Assembly (NCBI GenBank): GCA_964412195.1
Contig: CAYPNP010000025.1
Coordinates: 1 to 64,000, forward strand
Source of the DNA: CAYPNP01 sp964412195
GTDB taxonomy: Bacteria; Acidobacteriota; JAAYUB01
DNA length: 64,000 bases
Direction: 5' to 3'
Below are positions 1 to 8,256 of this stretch, piece by piece; the first letter of the stretch is position 1; each line of letters opens with the position of its first letter. The translations under genes and the position numbers were made by a program. The notes under the pieces were generated by a model that saw only the letters and a program-made list of their open reading frames with translations, did no database searches and was not told the DNA's origin.

Positions 1-124
1 GGTTGGCCGGACACGCGTCCGGAGGCCGCGAGGTACGCCGCGCCCCCCGTACCTCGCGCTGTCCTCAGCGCGTGCAGACGACGGCCGGTTGGCCGGACAC
101 GCGTCCGGAGGCCGCGAGGTACGC
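1..124. repeat. Two REP-like repeats beside a RAYT gene
   Basis: A 38-bp unit containing GGACACGCGTCCGG and GCGAGGTACGC occurs at 1-38 and again at 87-124, with a third partial copy at 888-919. GGACACGCGTCC is itself palindromic. GCGAGGTAC (about 30-38) and GTACCTCGC (about 49-57) can also pair as a hairpin. The copies bracket the transposase-like gene at 131-763, as REP sequences bracket their cognate RAYT genes. Confidence 0.75.
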
Positions 125-130
125 GTTGTC

Positions 131-763
131 TCAGCGTTTGGCCCACGATCCGTATGGCCAGTCGAGGTAATCTCGAACCAATCCCGCTTTCACCGGATTA
201 TTCCGAATGTATTGAACAGTTCGTTGTGCCTCGGCTTCGTTTCGGATCCAATGATCGAACCATTCCCGTTGCCAAAACCTCTCGCCAATCCGGTCCAATA
301 TCGCATTGGCCCGCCGGCCGGAGTACTTTTTGTACTGAGGCAGAAATCCATCCAATATTCTTCCCTCAGGAGAACGAAATTGCTCCGCGTCAGGGAGGAA
401 CTGAAACAGGAAGTGGGCGTGCGTCGGCATGAGCACGTATTCATGCATATCCCAAATTTGGAGGGCTTGGTTGTGTTCGATGATCTCCATCATGGTGGTC
501 GCCACCGCCGGGATCTCCAGCCAACGGTGCCCATAATTTCGATCCAGCCAGCGTTCCATTTCCCGAAAAACGATCCGTGAACGCTCATAGGCTGGGAGAC
601 GAGCTTCTTTTTCAAGACGGCGGCTCATCTCGTGAATCTCTGCGGCGGCTGATGCGGGAATGGCGCCATGCAGACTGATGGTCGTAAAGTACAATCCGTT
701 TTCCATCTCCCAGTGGGGCAGATTTTTCCGATAGATCGCAGTGGTTCGTACAGGGGCATCCAC
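131..763 (-). CDS. REP-associated tyrosine transposase (RAYT, Y1/HUH family)
   Basis: This is a 210-residue single-domain HUH nuclease of the TnpA_REP type. Such proteins nick single-stranded DNA at REP palindromes and are thought to spread them. The HUH motif is His115-Ala-His117 in the stretch LMPTHAHFLF. The candidate nucleophile is Tyr147 in YKKYSGRR. The typical RAYT C-terminal block with FWQREWFDHWIRN and YIRNNPVKAGLV is present, and the length is normal for the family. The ATG at 763 is preceded by GGAGGTGA at good spacing. REP-like repeats lie on both sides (1-38, 87-124 and 888-919). The gene appears intact; that the REP copies are its substrate is inferred from context. Confidence 0.9.
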   Translation of the reverse strand: MDAPVRTTAIYRKNLPHWEMENGLYFTTISLHGAIPASAAAEIHEMSRRLEKEARLPAYERSRIVFREMERWLDRNYGHRWLEIPAVATTMMEIIEHNQALQIWDMHEYVLMPTHAHFLFQFLPDAEQFRSPEGRILDGFLPQYKKYSGRRANAILDRIGERFWQREWFDHWIRNEAEAQRTVQYIRNNPVKAGLVRDYLDWPYGSWAKR

Positions 764-802
764 AGGTCACCTCCAGTCAAGGAATGAGAACCTGCCGGGG
801 CA

Positions 803-919
803 CTTATGGGGTCGGACCCGACTGATTCAGTACCTCAAACGGAAAGCTGCGGGTTTGTTCCGAAAATTCTATTTGTTGCTACCATTCGGACACGCGTCCG
901 GAAGCCGCGAGGTACGCGT
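803..919. repeat. GGGGTCGGACC end motif and third REP copy
   Basis: The gap between the RAYT gene and the methyltransferase holds a GGGGTCGGACC motif near 808-818. The same motif forms both ends of the MITE-like element at 10263-10505; here only one end is seen. Downstream, 888-919 repeats the REP unit found at 1-38 and 87-124 (GGACACGCGTCCGG followed by CCGCGAGGTACGCG) with one substitution. No gene is supported here. Confidence 0.6.
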
Positions 920-979
920 ACCGGCGAAATGGTGGTATCCTGTCTTCGATCCGCGATGCCGGCTCAGGAGAGGCCAGAC

Positions 980-1611
980 ATGACCGTATTCAATGATTTC
1001 ACCGCGCTGTACGACCAGATGTTCCCGTGGGAGGCCCGGCTGCGGCGGGAGGGCCCCTTCTTCCAGCAGCTGTTCGAGGCCCGCGGCGCTCGGTCGGTCC
1101 TCGACTGCGCCTGCGGGCCGGGGCGGCACGCCCTCGAATTCGCCCGCTGGGGGCTGGCCGCCGCCGGCTCCGACCTGGCGCCGAACATGGTCGCGGCAGC
1201 CGAGGCCCGCGCCCGGCAGGTGGGCGCGGCGGTGCCCTTCAAGGTGACTTCCTTCACCGATCTGGCCGCCGCCTGGGGGCCGGGCCGCTTCGACGCCGTG
1301 GTCTGCCTGGGCAATTCCCTGACCCTGGCGCCCACCGACGCGGACGTGGCCCGGGCGCTCGGCGAGATGGCCGCGGTGCTCCGGCCCGGCGGCGTGGCCG
1401 TGGTCCACATCTTCAACTGGGACAAGCTGGCGGCGGAGGGCCTCCGGATCATGCCGGCGCTGGCGGCCACCGCGGAGGGGCGCGACGTGACGCTGCTGCG
1501 GTTGTTCCACCACCGGGGCGACGTGATCGACCTCCACCTCGTGGCCATGGCACGGCGGGAGGGCGGCGTGGACACCCAGATCCAGACCGCGGCCCAGCGG
1601 CCGGTGGGGCC
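980..1611 (+). CDS. Class I SAM-dependent methyltransferase, 3' end lost in gap
   Basis: The gene encodes a methyltransferase of the UbiE/Methyltransf_11 type with unknown substrate. The SAM-binding motif I is VLDCACGPGRHA near residue 40, followed by an acidic residue at the end of strand 2 (GSDLAPNM) and the motif FDAVVCLGNSLTL. LRPGGVAVVHI is the post-motif III block. I chose the ATG at 980 because the protein then begins directly with the usual N-terminal helix (FNDFTALYDQMFPWE); the longer open frame upstream runs through REP sequence. The last 50-70 residues are missing because the frame enters the N run at 1612. Confidence 0.85.
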
Positions 1612-1711
1612 NNNNNNNNNNNNNNNNNNNNNNNNNNNNNNNNNNNNNNNNNNNNNNNNNNNNNNNNNNNNNNNNNNNNNNNNNNNNNNNNNNNNNNNNN
1701 NNNNNNNNNNN
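1612..1711. other. Assembly gap (100 N)
   Basis: The run is exactly 100 N, the usual placeholder for a scaffold join of unknown size. The two flanking genes converge on it. Any open frame spanning it, such as an apparent minus-strand frame down to 964, is an artefact. Confidence 0.98.
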
Positions 1712-2733
1712 TTCGTTTCCAGATGGATCTGGCGGAACCCGCCGTCGGTGGATTCCGTGTCGGGGGTGTAGCCGATGACGTACCGGTTGCGCAACTCCTC
1801 CCCGATCTGCCGGTAGATCCCTTCGAGGTCCTTCCCGTCGGAGATGTCGAACGCCGCCCCGCCGGTCTCATCCGCGAGCTGCTGCAGAACCCGCTTGCCG
1901 TCCGCCGGTTCCTGGCCCGGCCTTCCGCCGGGGCCGCCGCCGGGCCGGCCGGAGGGGCCGCTGGACGGGCCGCCCGGGATGGGGATGGGGAAAGGGATCC
2001 CGATGGAGACGCCCCCCGTCCCCCGGCCCCCGCCGTGGCCGCCTCGGTCCTGCCGCTGGTAGGCCTCGGGATCGGCGTAGCGGATGCAATACACGGCGGT
2101 CTCGGCGCGCTGGGCGGCCGACACCGCGTCGGCCAGGGGGACCATGCTGCCGAAATCCACGCCGTCCGAGATGACCACCATGGCCTTCTGGCCGGTGGGG
2201 GCGGCCAGGATTTCGTTCGCCGCCAGGTAGACGGCGTCGTAGAGGACGGTGCCGCCGGTATCCGGCGGGAGGTTCAGCCGTTCCTCCGCCAGGCGGACGC
2301 GCTGGAGGGCCGCTTCCAGCTCCGGTAGCGAGTGGGTCAGGTCCTTCATCAGGGCCGCCTCGAAATCGAACCGCAGCAGGCAGGCCCGGTCGGTGTCCGG
2401 CCGCAGCACCTGCTCGAAGAACTGGCGGCTGGCGGTCTTCTCCTGCTCGATGAGCCGGCGCTGGCTCCGGCTGGTGTCGACGAGCAGGCCCAGGGAGAGC
2501 GGCAGGGTGTCGCTGCGGGAGAAGTTCGTGATCTTCTGCGGGCGGCCGTCTTCCTGGAGGATGAAGTCATCGGCGGTGAGGCCGGTGACCGGCCGGCCGT
2601 TCTTGTCTTTCACGCTGGCCAGGATGTGGACGACCCGGACGTCCTGCTTGATGACAGTCCCGGAATCCTCCTGCGAACGGGAGACCGCCGCGGCCGCCAG
2701 CATCACCCCGAGGATCACGAGTGATCTGCGCAT
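1712..2733 (-). CDS. VWFA-related Acidobacterial-type secreted protein, C-terminus lost in gap
   Basis: This secreted protein has a von Willebrand factor A-like domain of the kind described as VWFA-related Acidobacterial. A signal peptide (MRRSLVILGVMLAAAAVS) is followed by a domain that starts DVRVVHILASVKDKNGRPV and includes DDFILQEDGRPQKI. The metal-binding (MIDAS-like) segment is GLLVDTSRS. A glycine/proline-rich low-complexity stretch interrupts the C-terminal half, then ELRNRYVIGYTPD resumes the family pattern. I chose the ATG at 2733 because the signal peptide starts there. The coding frame disappears into the gap, so perhaps 20-50 residues are unseen. The partner and function are unknown. 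Confidence 0.85.
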
Positions 2734-2902
2734 GAATGAAGATCCTCCAAGAGTCCTTAGATGCACGCGTCATTAATCCGTTCACAGATTTGACTCGCCC
2801 CGCAGTTTTCCCGTATCCCGCGGCGCCCCGACGCGGGCGGATGCAGCCGGTGCCGACAACGGAGATTCCCTCTGCCGTCCCGCGGCCGGGGGCCGCGGTG
2901 TA

Positions 2903-2962
2903 CGGTCGTTCCACAAAGAGCGGAAAAAAATTTTATTGAAAATGGAACGATCCGTTTACAAT
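2903..2962 (+). promoter_or_regulatory. Putative promoter with overlapping inverted-repeat operator
   Basis: Upstream of the electron-transfer operon, CGGTCGTTCCA (2903-2913) and TGGAACGATCCG (2943-2954) form an inverted repeat with a single unpaired base. A TTGAAA (2936-2941) and a TACAAT (2957-2962) could be the -35 and -10, with a short 15-base spacer. The right arm lies between them, which would suit repression. The RBS GGAGGGG follows at 2978-2984. This is read from sequence alone. Confidence 0.4.
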
Positions 2963-2989
2963 AGGCGAATCTGACTTGGAGGGGACGTC

Positions 2990-3529
2990 ATGCGGGAATT
3001 GTTCAAGGACAAGGAGCATCTGGTCCGGGTGGCGGCCTTGGCCGTGGCTGGATTCCTGGTGTTTCTCCTGGCCAAGGCGCTGTTTGTGCCGGCCGGCTTC
3101 GGTGTCTACGGCCATTTCCGGGCGGGGGCCCTCGATGACAACCGGACCCGCCCCCTGGTTTTCGCCGGGCGCCAGGCTTGCGCGGACTGCCACGAGGACA
3201 TCGTGAAGGCCCGCCAGGGGAGCAGGCACACCGCCATTGGCTGCGAGACCTGCCACGGTCCGCTGGCGAAGCACGCCGCGGATCCGTCGGCCCTCACGCC
3301 CGAGCGCCCGGACAAACGCGACCTCTGCCTGGGTTGCCACCACGAGAACGTGGCCCGGCCGGCCGGTTTCCCCCAGGTGGACCCGAAGGAACACGGCGAC
3401 GCCGGGCCGTGCACCGCCTGTCACAAGCCCCACCACCCGGAAATCGAGGAGCCGGCCCCCGCTGCCGGAACGGCGGCCGACCCGCACGCGGGATCCCCCG
3501 CCCAGCCCGCCCAGGAGGTGAAGCAATGA
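2990..3529 (+). CDS. Membrane-anchored tetraheme cytochrome c
   Basis: The product has one N-terminal membrane anchor (about residues 11-33), then a periplasmic domain with four CXXCH haem c sites at residues 64-68, 85-89, 113-117 and 141-145. The haem-binding pattern (ADCHE, ETCHG, LGCHHE, TACHKPHH) is like small multihaem subunits that pair with ferredoxin/NrfD complexes. The proline-rich tail is probably disordered. The gene is first in a six-gene operon. Its stop overlaps the next start (ATGA at 3526), which argues for coupled translation. The probable role is to pass electrons between the membrane FeS/NrfD unit and soluble periplasmic carriers; the direction of flow is unknown. Confidence 0.85.
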   Translation: MRELFKDKEHLVRVAALAVAGFLVFLLAKALFVPAGFGVYGHFRAGALDDNRTRPLVFAGRQACADCHEDIVKARQGSRHTAIGCETCHGPLAKHAADPSALTPERPDKRDLCLGCHHENVARPAGFPQVDPKEHGDAGPCTACHKPHHPEIEEPAPAAGTAADPHAGSPAQPAQEVKQ

Positions 3530-4308
3530 GCCCGACCCGCCGCGAGTTCCTCGCCCAGTCCGGCAAGTTCCTGTTCCTGACGGGCGCCGCCGCCCTGGCC
3601 TTCGACCAGATCCTGGCCGGCCGCCCGGAGGAGGCCTCCAATTACAAGCTGAACGACCACTGGTGGGGCATGATCATCGACATCGAGAAGTGCATCGGCT
3701 GCGGCGCCTGCGTCCGGGCCGACAAGGCCGAAAACGACGTGCCCCGGCAGCCGTACTACTTCCGCACCTGGGTGGAGCGGTACCACATCCCCCCGATCAG
3801 CCTGCAGCACCCCGAGGCGGAGGTCCAGCCCGTGGTGGACTCTCCCAACGGCGGGTACGACGGCTTTCACGAGGACTACCGGCGGGGGGACGGCTCCAAG
3901 AATTTCTTCGTCCCCAAGCTGTGCAACCACTGCGCCCACTCCCCCTGCGTTCAGGTGTGCCCCGTCGGCGCCACATTCGAAAGCCCCGACGGCACGGTGC
4001 TGGTGGATACGAAATACTGCATGGGCTGCCGCTACTGCGTCCAGGCCTGCCCGTACGGCTGCCGCTACATCCACCCGGTGACGCACGTGGTGGACAAGTG
4101 CAGCCTTTGCTACCACCGCATCACCAAGGGCCTCACCACCGCCTGCTGCGAGGCCTGCCCCACCGGCGCCCGCCGGCTGGCGGACCTGAAGAATCCCGAC
4201 GATCCCGTCCACGAGTTCCTGCGCACCCACACCATCCAGGTGCTGAAGCCGCAGATGGCGACGGGGTCCAAGATGTTCTACCACGGCCTCGACGGCTCGG
4301 TGCGGTAG
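3526..4308 (+). CDS. Tat-exported four-cluster ferredoxin subunit (DsrO/HybA-like)
   Basis: This 260-residue iron-sulfur protein begins with a Tat signal (TRREFLAQSGKFLFLTGAA). It has three complete Cys4 sets: C133/136/141/145, C165/168/171/175 and C192/195/208/211. The first set is incomplete: C56, C59 and C62 are present, but the position of the fourth cysteine is Asp66 (CIGCGACVRADKAEN). It could hold a 3Fe-4S or an Asp-ligated cluster. In complexes of this type the subunit wires a catalytic or cytochrome subunit to an NrfD-type quinone-reactive membrane protein, encoded next at 4318. Confidence 0.88.
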   Translation: MSPTRREFLAQSGKFLFLTGAAALAFDQILAGRPEEASNYKLNDHWWGMIIDIEKCIGCGACVRADKAENDVPRQPYYFRTWVERYHIPPISLQHPEAEVQPVVDSPNGGYDGFHEDYRRGDGSKNFFVPKLCNHCAHSPCVQVCPVGATFESPDGTVLVDTKYCMGCRYCVQACPYGCRYIHPVTHVVDKCSLCYHRITKGLTTACCEACPTGARRLADLKNPDDPVHEFLRTHTIQVLKPQMATGSKMFYHGLDGSVR

Positions 4309-4317
4309 GAGGGCGAC

Positions 4318-5499
4318 ATGGACACCATCATCCACGGCGTGCAGGGTTTCATGTATCCCAACGAGATGGAGCTCCAGTGGAGCATCCTGATCGTGCTCTA
4401 CCCGTTCCTCACCGGCCTGGTGGCCGGCGCCTTCATCCTGGCCTCGCTGGAGCGGGTCTTCAACGTGGAGGCGGTCAAGCCGACTTACCGGCTGTCCCTC
4501 CTGACCGCCCTGGCGTTCCTGCTGGTCTCGCCCCTCTCCCTTCAGCTCCACCTGGGCCATCCAGAGCGCTCGTTCGAAATGTACCTGACCCCCAACACCA
4601 GCTCCGCCATGGCCATGTTCGGATTCATCTACCTCTGGTACCTCATGGCGGTCCTCCTGCTGGAAATCTGGCTCGACTACCGGAAAGAGATCGTGCTCAT
4701 GGCGCAGTCGAGCACCGGCGTCCGGCGCTGGATCTACAAGGCGCTGACTCTCGGCTCGGACAACATCAGCGAGCGCTCGCTGGAGATCGACAACAAAGTG
4801 GGCAAATTCATCACCGTGATCGGTATCCCCTCGGCGTTCTTGCTCCACGGGTACGTCGGCTTCATCTTCGGCTCGGTCAAGGCCAATCCGTGGTGGTCCA
4901 CACCGGTGATGCCCATCGTGTTCCTGTTCTCGGCCATGGTCTCGGGCATCGCCCTGGTGCTGCTGGTCTACATGCTGGTCTCGTGGTTCCAGAACCTGAA
5001 AATCGACATGGACTGCGTGGACACCATCGCCCGCTACCTGCTCTACGCCTTCCTGATCGACTTCTCGCTGGAGATGCTGGACCTGATCCACCGCATCTAC
5101 GAGGCCGACGAGTCGTTCCAGAGCCTGGACTTCATGGTCCACACCCGCCTGTACACCTCGCAGGTGCTGATCCAGATCGTTTTGGGGACGGTGGTGCCCA
5201 TCGCCCTGCTGGCATTCGTCCAGCTGGTGCGGCTGAGCGAGAAGGCGCGCAAAGGCCTCTACGTCCTCGCGGCCGGCCTCACCCTCATCGGCATCTTCGC
5301 CATGCGGTGGAACGTGGTCATCGGCGGGCAGCTGTTCTCCAAGAGCTTCCTGGGCTACACCACATACAAGATGGAGTTCGCCACGCGGGAGGGCCTCCTG
5401 CCCACGATCCTGCTGCTCATCCTGCCCTTCGTCATCCTGTGGGTCCTGGTCAAGCTGCTGCCGCCGTGGCCCAAGGAATCCGGCGTCGAGAAGGCCTAG
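4318..5499 (+). CDS. NrfD/PsrC-type quinone-interacting membrane subunit (module 1)
   Basis: The 393-residue hydrophobic protein has about eight to ten membrane helices and belongs to the NrfD/PsrC/DsrP superfamily. It is the membrane partner of the preceding ferredoxin, expected to oxidise or reduce quinone and pass electrons to the FeS clusters. The early stretch with YPFLTGLVAGAFILASLERVF and the LHLGHPERS block near residue 80 are typical of the family. It starts 9 bases after the ferredoxin stop and carries its own GGAGGG RBS. No molybdopterin catalytic subunit is encoded in this operon. Confidence 0.87.
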   Translation: MDTIIHGVQGFMYPNEMELQWSILIVLYPFLTGLVAGAFILASLERVFNVEAVKPTYRLSLLTALAFLLVSPLSLQLHLGHPERSFEMYLTPNTSSAMAMFGFIYLWYLMAVLLLEIWLDYRKEIVLMAQSSTGVRRWIYKALTLGSDNISERSLEIDNKVGKFITVIGIPSAFLLHGYVGFIFGSVKANPWWSTPVMPIVFLFSAMVSGIALVLLVYMLVSWFQNLKIDMDCVDTIARYLLYAFLIDFSLEMLDLIHRIYEADESFQSLDFMVHTRLYTSQVLIQIVLGTVVPIALLAFVQLVRLSEKARKGLYVLAAGLTLIGIFAMRWNVVIGGQLFSKSFLGYTTYKMEFATREGLLPTILLLILPFVILWVLVKLLPPWPKESGVEKA

Positions 5500-5514
5500 G
5501 AAAGGAGGATCCCG

Positions 5515-6075
5515 GTGAGAGCCCGCTCCCAACTTTTCCGGACTTCGCTCTTCCGGGGCGGATTCGTGGTGCTGGCCGTGCTCGCCGCGGCCGCCACGGC
5601 GGGATCGCCGCGAGCCCAGAGCGGCGCGTCCGTACAGGATATCCAGGTGCCGCCCCCACCTTTCTCGGAGGGGATCTACCCCTGCAGCGAGTGCCACAAG
5701 GACATGCCGGTGAACCGCCAGCGGCGCCCGCTCGTCGACGCCCACGACGACATCGTCCTGAAGCACGGGCCGGCCAGCCGCTGGTGCTTCGACTGCCACG
5801 ACCCTGACGACCGGGACAAGCTCCGGCTGGCCAGCGGCGAGCTGGTCGAGTTCTCCCGCTCCTACGAACTCTGCGCCCAGTGCCACGGGGACAAGTACCG
5901 CGACTGGAAGGCGGGCGTGCACGGGAAGCGCACCGGCCAGTGGAACGGGCGCAAGGAGTACCTGCTCTGCGTCCACTGCCACAATCCCCACTCGCCGCGG
6001 TTCGCCCCCCTGAAACCGCTGCCGCCGCCGGTGCGCCCGCCGGAGATCCACCCGCCGAAAGGAGGCCGCCCATGA
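5515..6075 (+). CDS. Periplasmic tetraheme cytochrome c (module 2)
   Basis: The gene starts with GTG at 5515 behind a strong AAAGGAGGA. A hydrophobic signal or anchor at residues 14-30 precedes four CXXCH sites at 57-61, 91-95, 120-124 and 152-156. CSECHKDMPVN is typical of multihaem subunits of anaerobic respiratory complexes. It is not a close copy of the cytochrome at 2990, because the spacing of the haem sites differs. Its stop overlaps the next ATG (ATGA at 6072). It opens the second cytochrome/ferredoxin/NrfD module of the operon. Confidence 0.85.
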   Translation: MRARSQLFRTSLFRGGFVVLAVLAAAATAGSPRAQSGASVQDIQVPPPPFSEGIYPCSECHKDMPVNRQRRPLVDAHDDIVLKHGPASRWCFDCHDPDDRDKLRLASGELVEFSRSYELCAQCHGDKYRDWKAGVHGKRTGQWNGRKEYLLCVHCHNPHSPRFAPLKPLPPPVRPPEIHPPKGGRP

Positions 6076-7004
6076 GCGAGGACAGGCGCCAAGCCGGCGA
6101 CGCCGCGCCGGCGGACCAGCCCGCCTCGGAATCCCGCCGCCGCTTCCTGGCCGCCGCGGGCTGCGCCGCCGTGGCCGCCGCGCTGTCCGGCTGCGGCAGC
6201 GTCAGCACCGAGGAGTTCCTCCAGCGGAACTTCCGCGAGCTGTCCAAGGAGGAGGTCGAGGCCATCGTCGCCCGGCTGGAGAAGGAGTATGCCGCCAAAT
6301 TTGGCCGCAAGGTCCAGGTCGGCCTCGAACCGCCGCTGCCGCACGTGCTTTTCGGCTACGCCCTGGACCTGTCGCGCTGCGTCGGTTGTCGGCGCTGCGT
6401 GTATGCCTGCGTGAAGGAGAACAACCAGTCGCGCGACCCCCAGATCCACTGGATCCGGGTCCTGCAGATGGACAAGGACGAAGGCGTGAACATCCACCAC
6501 GCCACCCCCTACTACAACCCCGAGACGGTCCCGGAAGAGGGGCACTTCTACATGCCCGTCCAGTGCCACCAGTGCAAGAACCCCCCTTGCGTGAAAGTGT
6601 GCCCGGTGGGAGCCACCTGGCAGGAGCCCGACGGCATCACCGTGGTGGACTACAACTGGTGCATCGGCTGCCGCTACTGCATGGCCGCGTGCCCGTACGG
6701 CGCCCGCCACTTCAACTGGGGCGAGCCCGGCCTGCCGAAGGACGAGCTCAATCCCGAGACCCATTATCTGGGCAACCGGCCCCGCTCCAAGGGCGTGGTG
6801 GAGAAGTGCACCTTCTGCATCCAGCGGGTGCGCAACGGCCGCTATCCCGCCTGCGTCGAGATCTGCCCCACCGGCTCGCGGAAGTTCGGCAACCTGCTGG
6901 ATCCCGCCAGCGAAATCCGCTACATCCTGGAAAACAAGCGGGTTTTCCTGTTCAAGGAGGACCTCAACACCCAGCCGAAGTTCTACTATTTCTACGGAGT
7001 CTGA
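6072..7004 (+). CDS. Tat-lipoprotein four-cluster ferredoxin subunit (module 2)
   Basis: This is a 310-residue iron-sulfur subunit. The twin-arginine stretch SRRRFLAAAG (21-30) ends in a lipobox LSGC (Cys41), so it is probably a Tat-exported lipoprotein. It has four complete cysteine sets: C103/106/109/113, C165/168/173/177, C197/200/203/207 and C246/249/261/265. Unlike the first-module ferredoxin, cluster I is complete (CVGCRRCVYACVKEN). I chose the ATG at 6072, overlapping the upstream stop, rather than the long open frame from 5880. The next gene, an NrfD protein, follows after 3 bases. Confidence 0.9.
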   Translation: MSEDRRQAGDAAPADQPASESRRRFLAAAGCAAVAAALSGCGSVSTEEFLQRNFRELSKEEVEAIVARLEKEYAAKFGRKVQVGLEPPLPHVLFGYALDLSRCVGCRRCVYACVKENNQSRDPQIHWIRVLQMDKDEGVNIHHATPYYNPETVPEEGHFYMPVQCHQCKNPPCVKVCPVGATWQEPDGITVVDYNWCIGCRYCMAACPYGARHFNWGEPGLPKDELNPETHYLGNRPRSKGVVEKCTFCIQRVRNGRYPACVEICPTGSRKFGNLLDPASEIRYILENKRVFLFKEDLNTQPKFYYFYGV

Positions 7005-7007
7005 GGC

Positions 7008-8243
7008 ATGAAGACCATCCGGACATTCGGGCGCTTTATCCTCGACAGCCTGCGGCTGATGGTGCAGGGCAACCGGGCCTATTACGGGTGGCTGGCCTTC
7101 CTGGGCGCGCTCATCGCCGCGGGGACCGTGGCCTACCTGGGCCAGCTCCACCAGGGGCTCGCCGCCACCAGCATGCGGGACCAGGTCTCCTGGGGCTTCT
7201 ATATCGGCAACTTCACCTTCCTGGTGGGGCTGGCGGCGGCGGCCATCATGCTGGTGATCCCGGCGTACGTGTACGAGTGGAAACCCATCAAGGAGATCAC
7301 CCTGCTGGGCGAGCTGCTGGCCATCAGCGCCCTGGTGATGTGCCTGGGCTTCGTGCTGGTGGACATCGGGCGGCCGGACCGCTTCTGGCACATCGTCCCG
7401 TTCGTCGGCCGGCTGAATTTCCCGCACTCCCTCCTGGCCTGGGACGTGCTGGCCCTCAACGGCTACCTGCTCCTGAATTGGTTCGTCGTCACGTACCTGT
7501 TGTGGTGCAGCTACACCGAGAAGCGCTACGTCAAGAACCTCGTGTACCCGCTGGTGCTGCTCTCCATCCCCATGGCGGTGAGCATCCACACCGTGACGGC
7601 CTACCTGTACAACGGCCTGGCGGCGCGGCCGTTCTGGAACTCGGCTATCCTGGCGCCCCGCTTCCTGGCCTCGGCGTTCTGCTCGGGTCCGGCGATCCTG
7701 CTGATCCTGCTCCAGATCCTGCGGAAAACGACGCGGCTGGAGATCAAGGACGAGGCCATCCACAAGATCGCCGAGCTGATGGCCTACACCATGGGCTTCA
7801 ACCTCTTCCTGACCGCGGCGGAGGCGTTCAAGGAGTTCTACTCCAACACCGAACACATCGTCTACATCCGCTACCTGTACCTGGGGATTGGAGACCACCG
7901 CTTCCTGGTGCCGTTCGCGTGGGCGTCGGTGGCGTGCGGCCTGGTGGCGTTCCTCCTGTTTCTCGTGCCGCGGACCCGCAAGAACTGGATCACCCTGAAC
8001 GCCGGCTGCGTGCTGATCTACGCCAGCGTGTACATCGAGAAGGGCGTGGGGCTGATCATCCCGGGGCTGACGCCGGACACGCTGGGGGAGATCTACGAGT
8101 ACCGTCTCTCGGCCACGGAGATCTTCGTGGCCGCGGGGATCTTCGCCGTGGGCTTCCTGGTGTTCACACTGATGCTCAAGGTGGCCGTGCCGATCATGCT
8201 GGGGGAGTTCACCGTCCGCGGCCGCGCCCCCGCCAAGCCCTGA
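7008..8243 (+). CDS. NrfD/PsrC-type quinone-interacting membrane subunit (module 2)
   Basis: A 411-residue polytopic membrane protein of the NrfD superfamily, last in the six-gene operon. It has about ten hydrophobic segments. Family-like features are VSWGFYIGNFTFLVGLAAAA near residue 65 and the RPDRFWHIVPFVGRLNFPHS block near residue 125, a region that in PsrC/DsrP relatives lies near the quinone site. Together with the cytochrome and ferredoxin genes just upstream it makes the second quinone-reactive module. A large palindrome (8257-8475) follows and separates it from the convergent msrA. Confidence 0.87.
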   Translation: MKTIRTFGRFILDSLRLMVQGNRAYYGWLAFLGALIAAGTVAYLGQLHQGLAATSMRDQVSWGFYIGNFTFLVGLAAAAIMLVIPAYVYEWKPIKEITLLGELLAISALVMCLGFVLVDIGRPDRFWHIVPFVGRLNFPHSLLAWDVLALNGYLLLNWFVVTYLLWCSYTEKRYVKNLVYPLVLLSIPMAVSIHTVTAYLYNGLAARPFWNSAILAPRFLASAFCSGPAILLILLQILRKTTRLEIKDEAIHKIAELMAYTMGFNLFLTAAEAFKEFYSNTEHIVYIRYLYLGIGDHRFLVPFAWASVACGLVAFLLFLVPRTRKNWITLNAGCVLIYASVYIEKGVGLIIPGLTPDTLGEIYEYRLSATEIFVAAGIFAVGFLVFTLMLKVAVPIMLGEFTVRGRAPAKP

Positions 8244-8256
8244 CTCCTAATTCGCT

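Noticed and set aside
964..1711. Minus-strand frame joined across the N run to the VWFA gene
   Set aside because: The join passes through 100 unknown bases, and the part beyond is antisense to the methyltransferase.
3421..6051. Very long minus-strand open frame opposite the cytochrome operon
   Set aside because: It lies antisense to well-supported genes with haem and FeS motifs. Long antisense frames are usual in high-GC DNA. The translation has no family features.
5862..7898. Long minus-strand open frame of 678 codons
   Set aside because: It is antisense to the second ferredoxin and NrfD gene, with Arg/Gly/Gln-rich text without motifs; a shadow.
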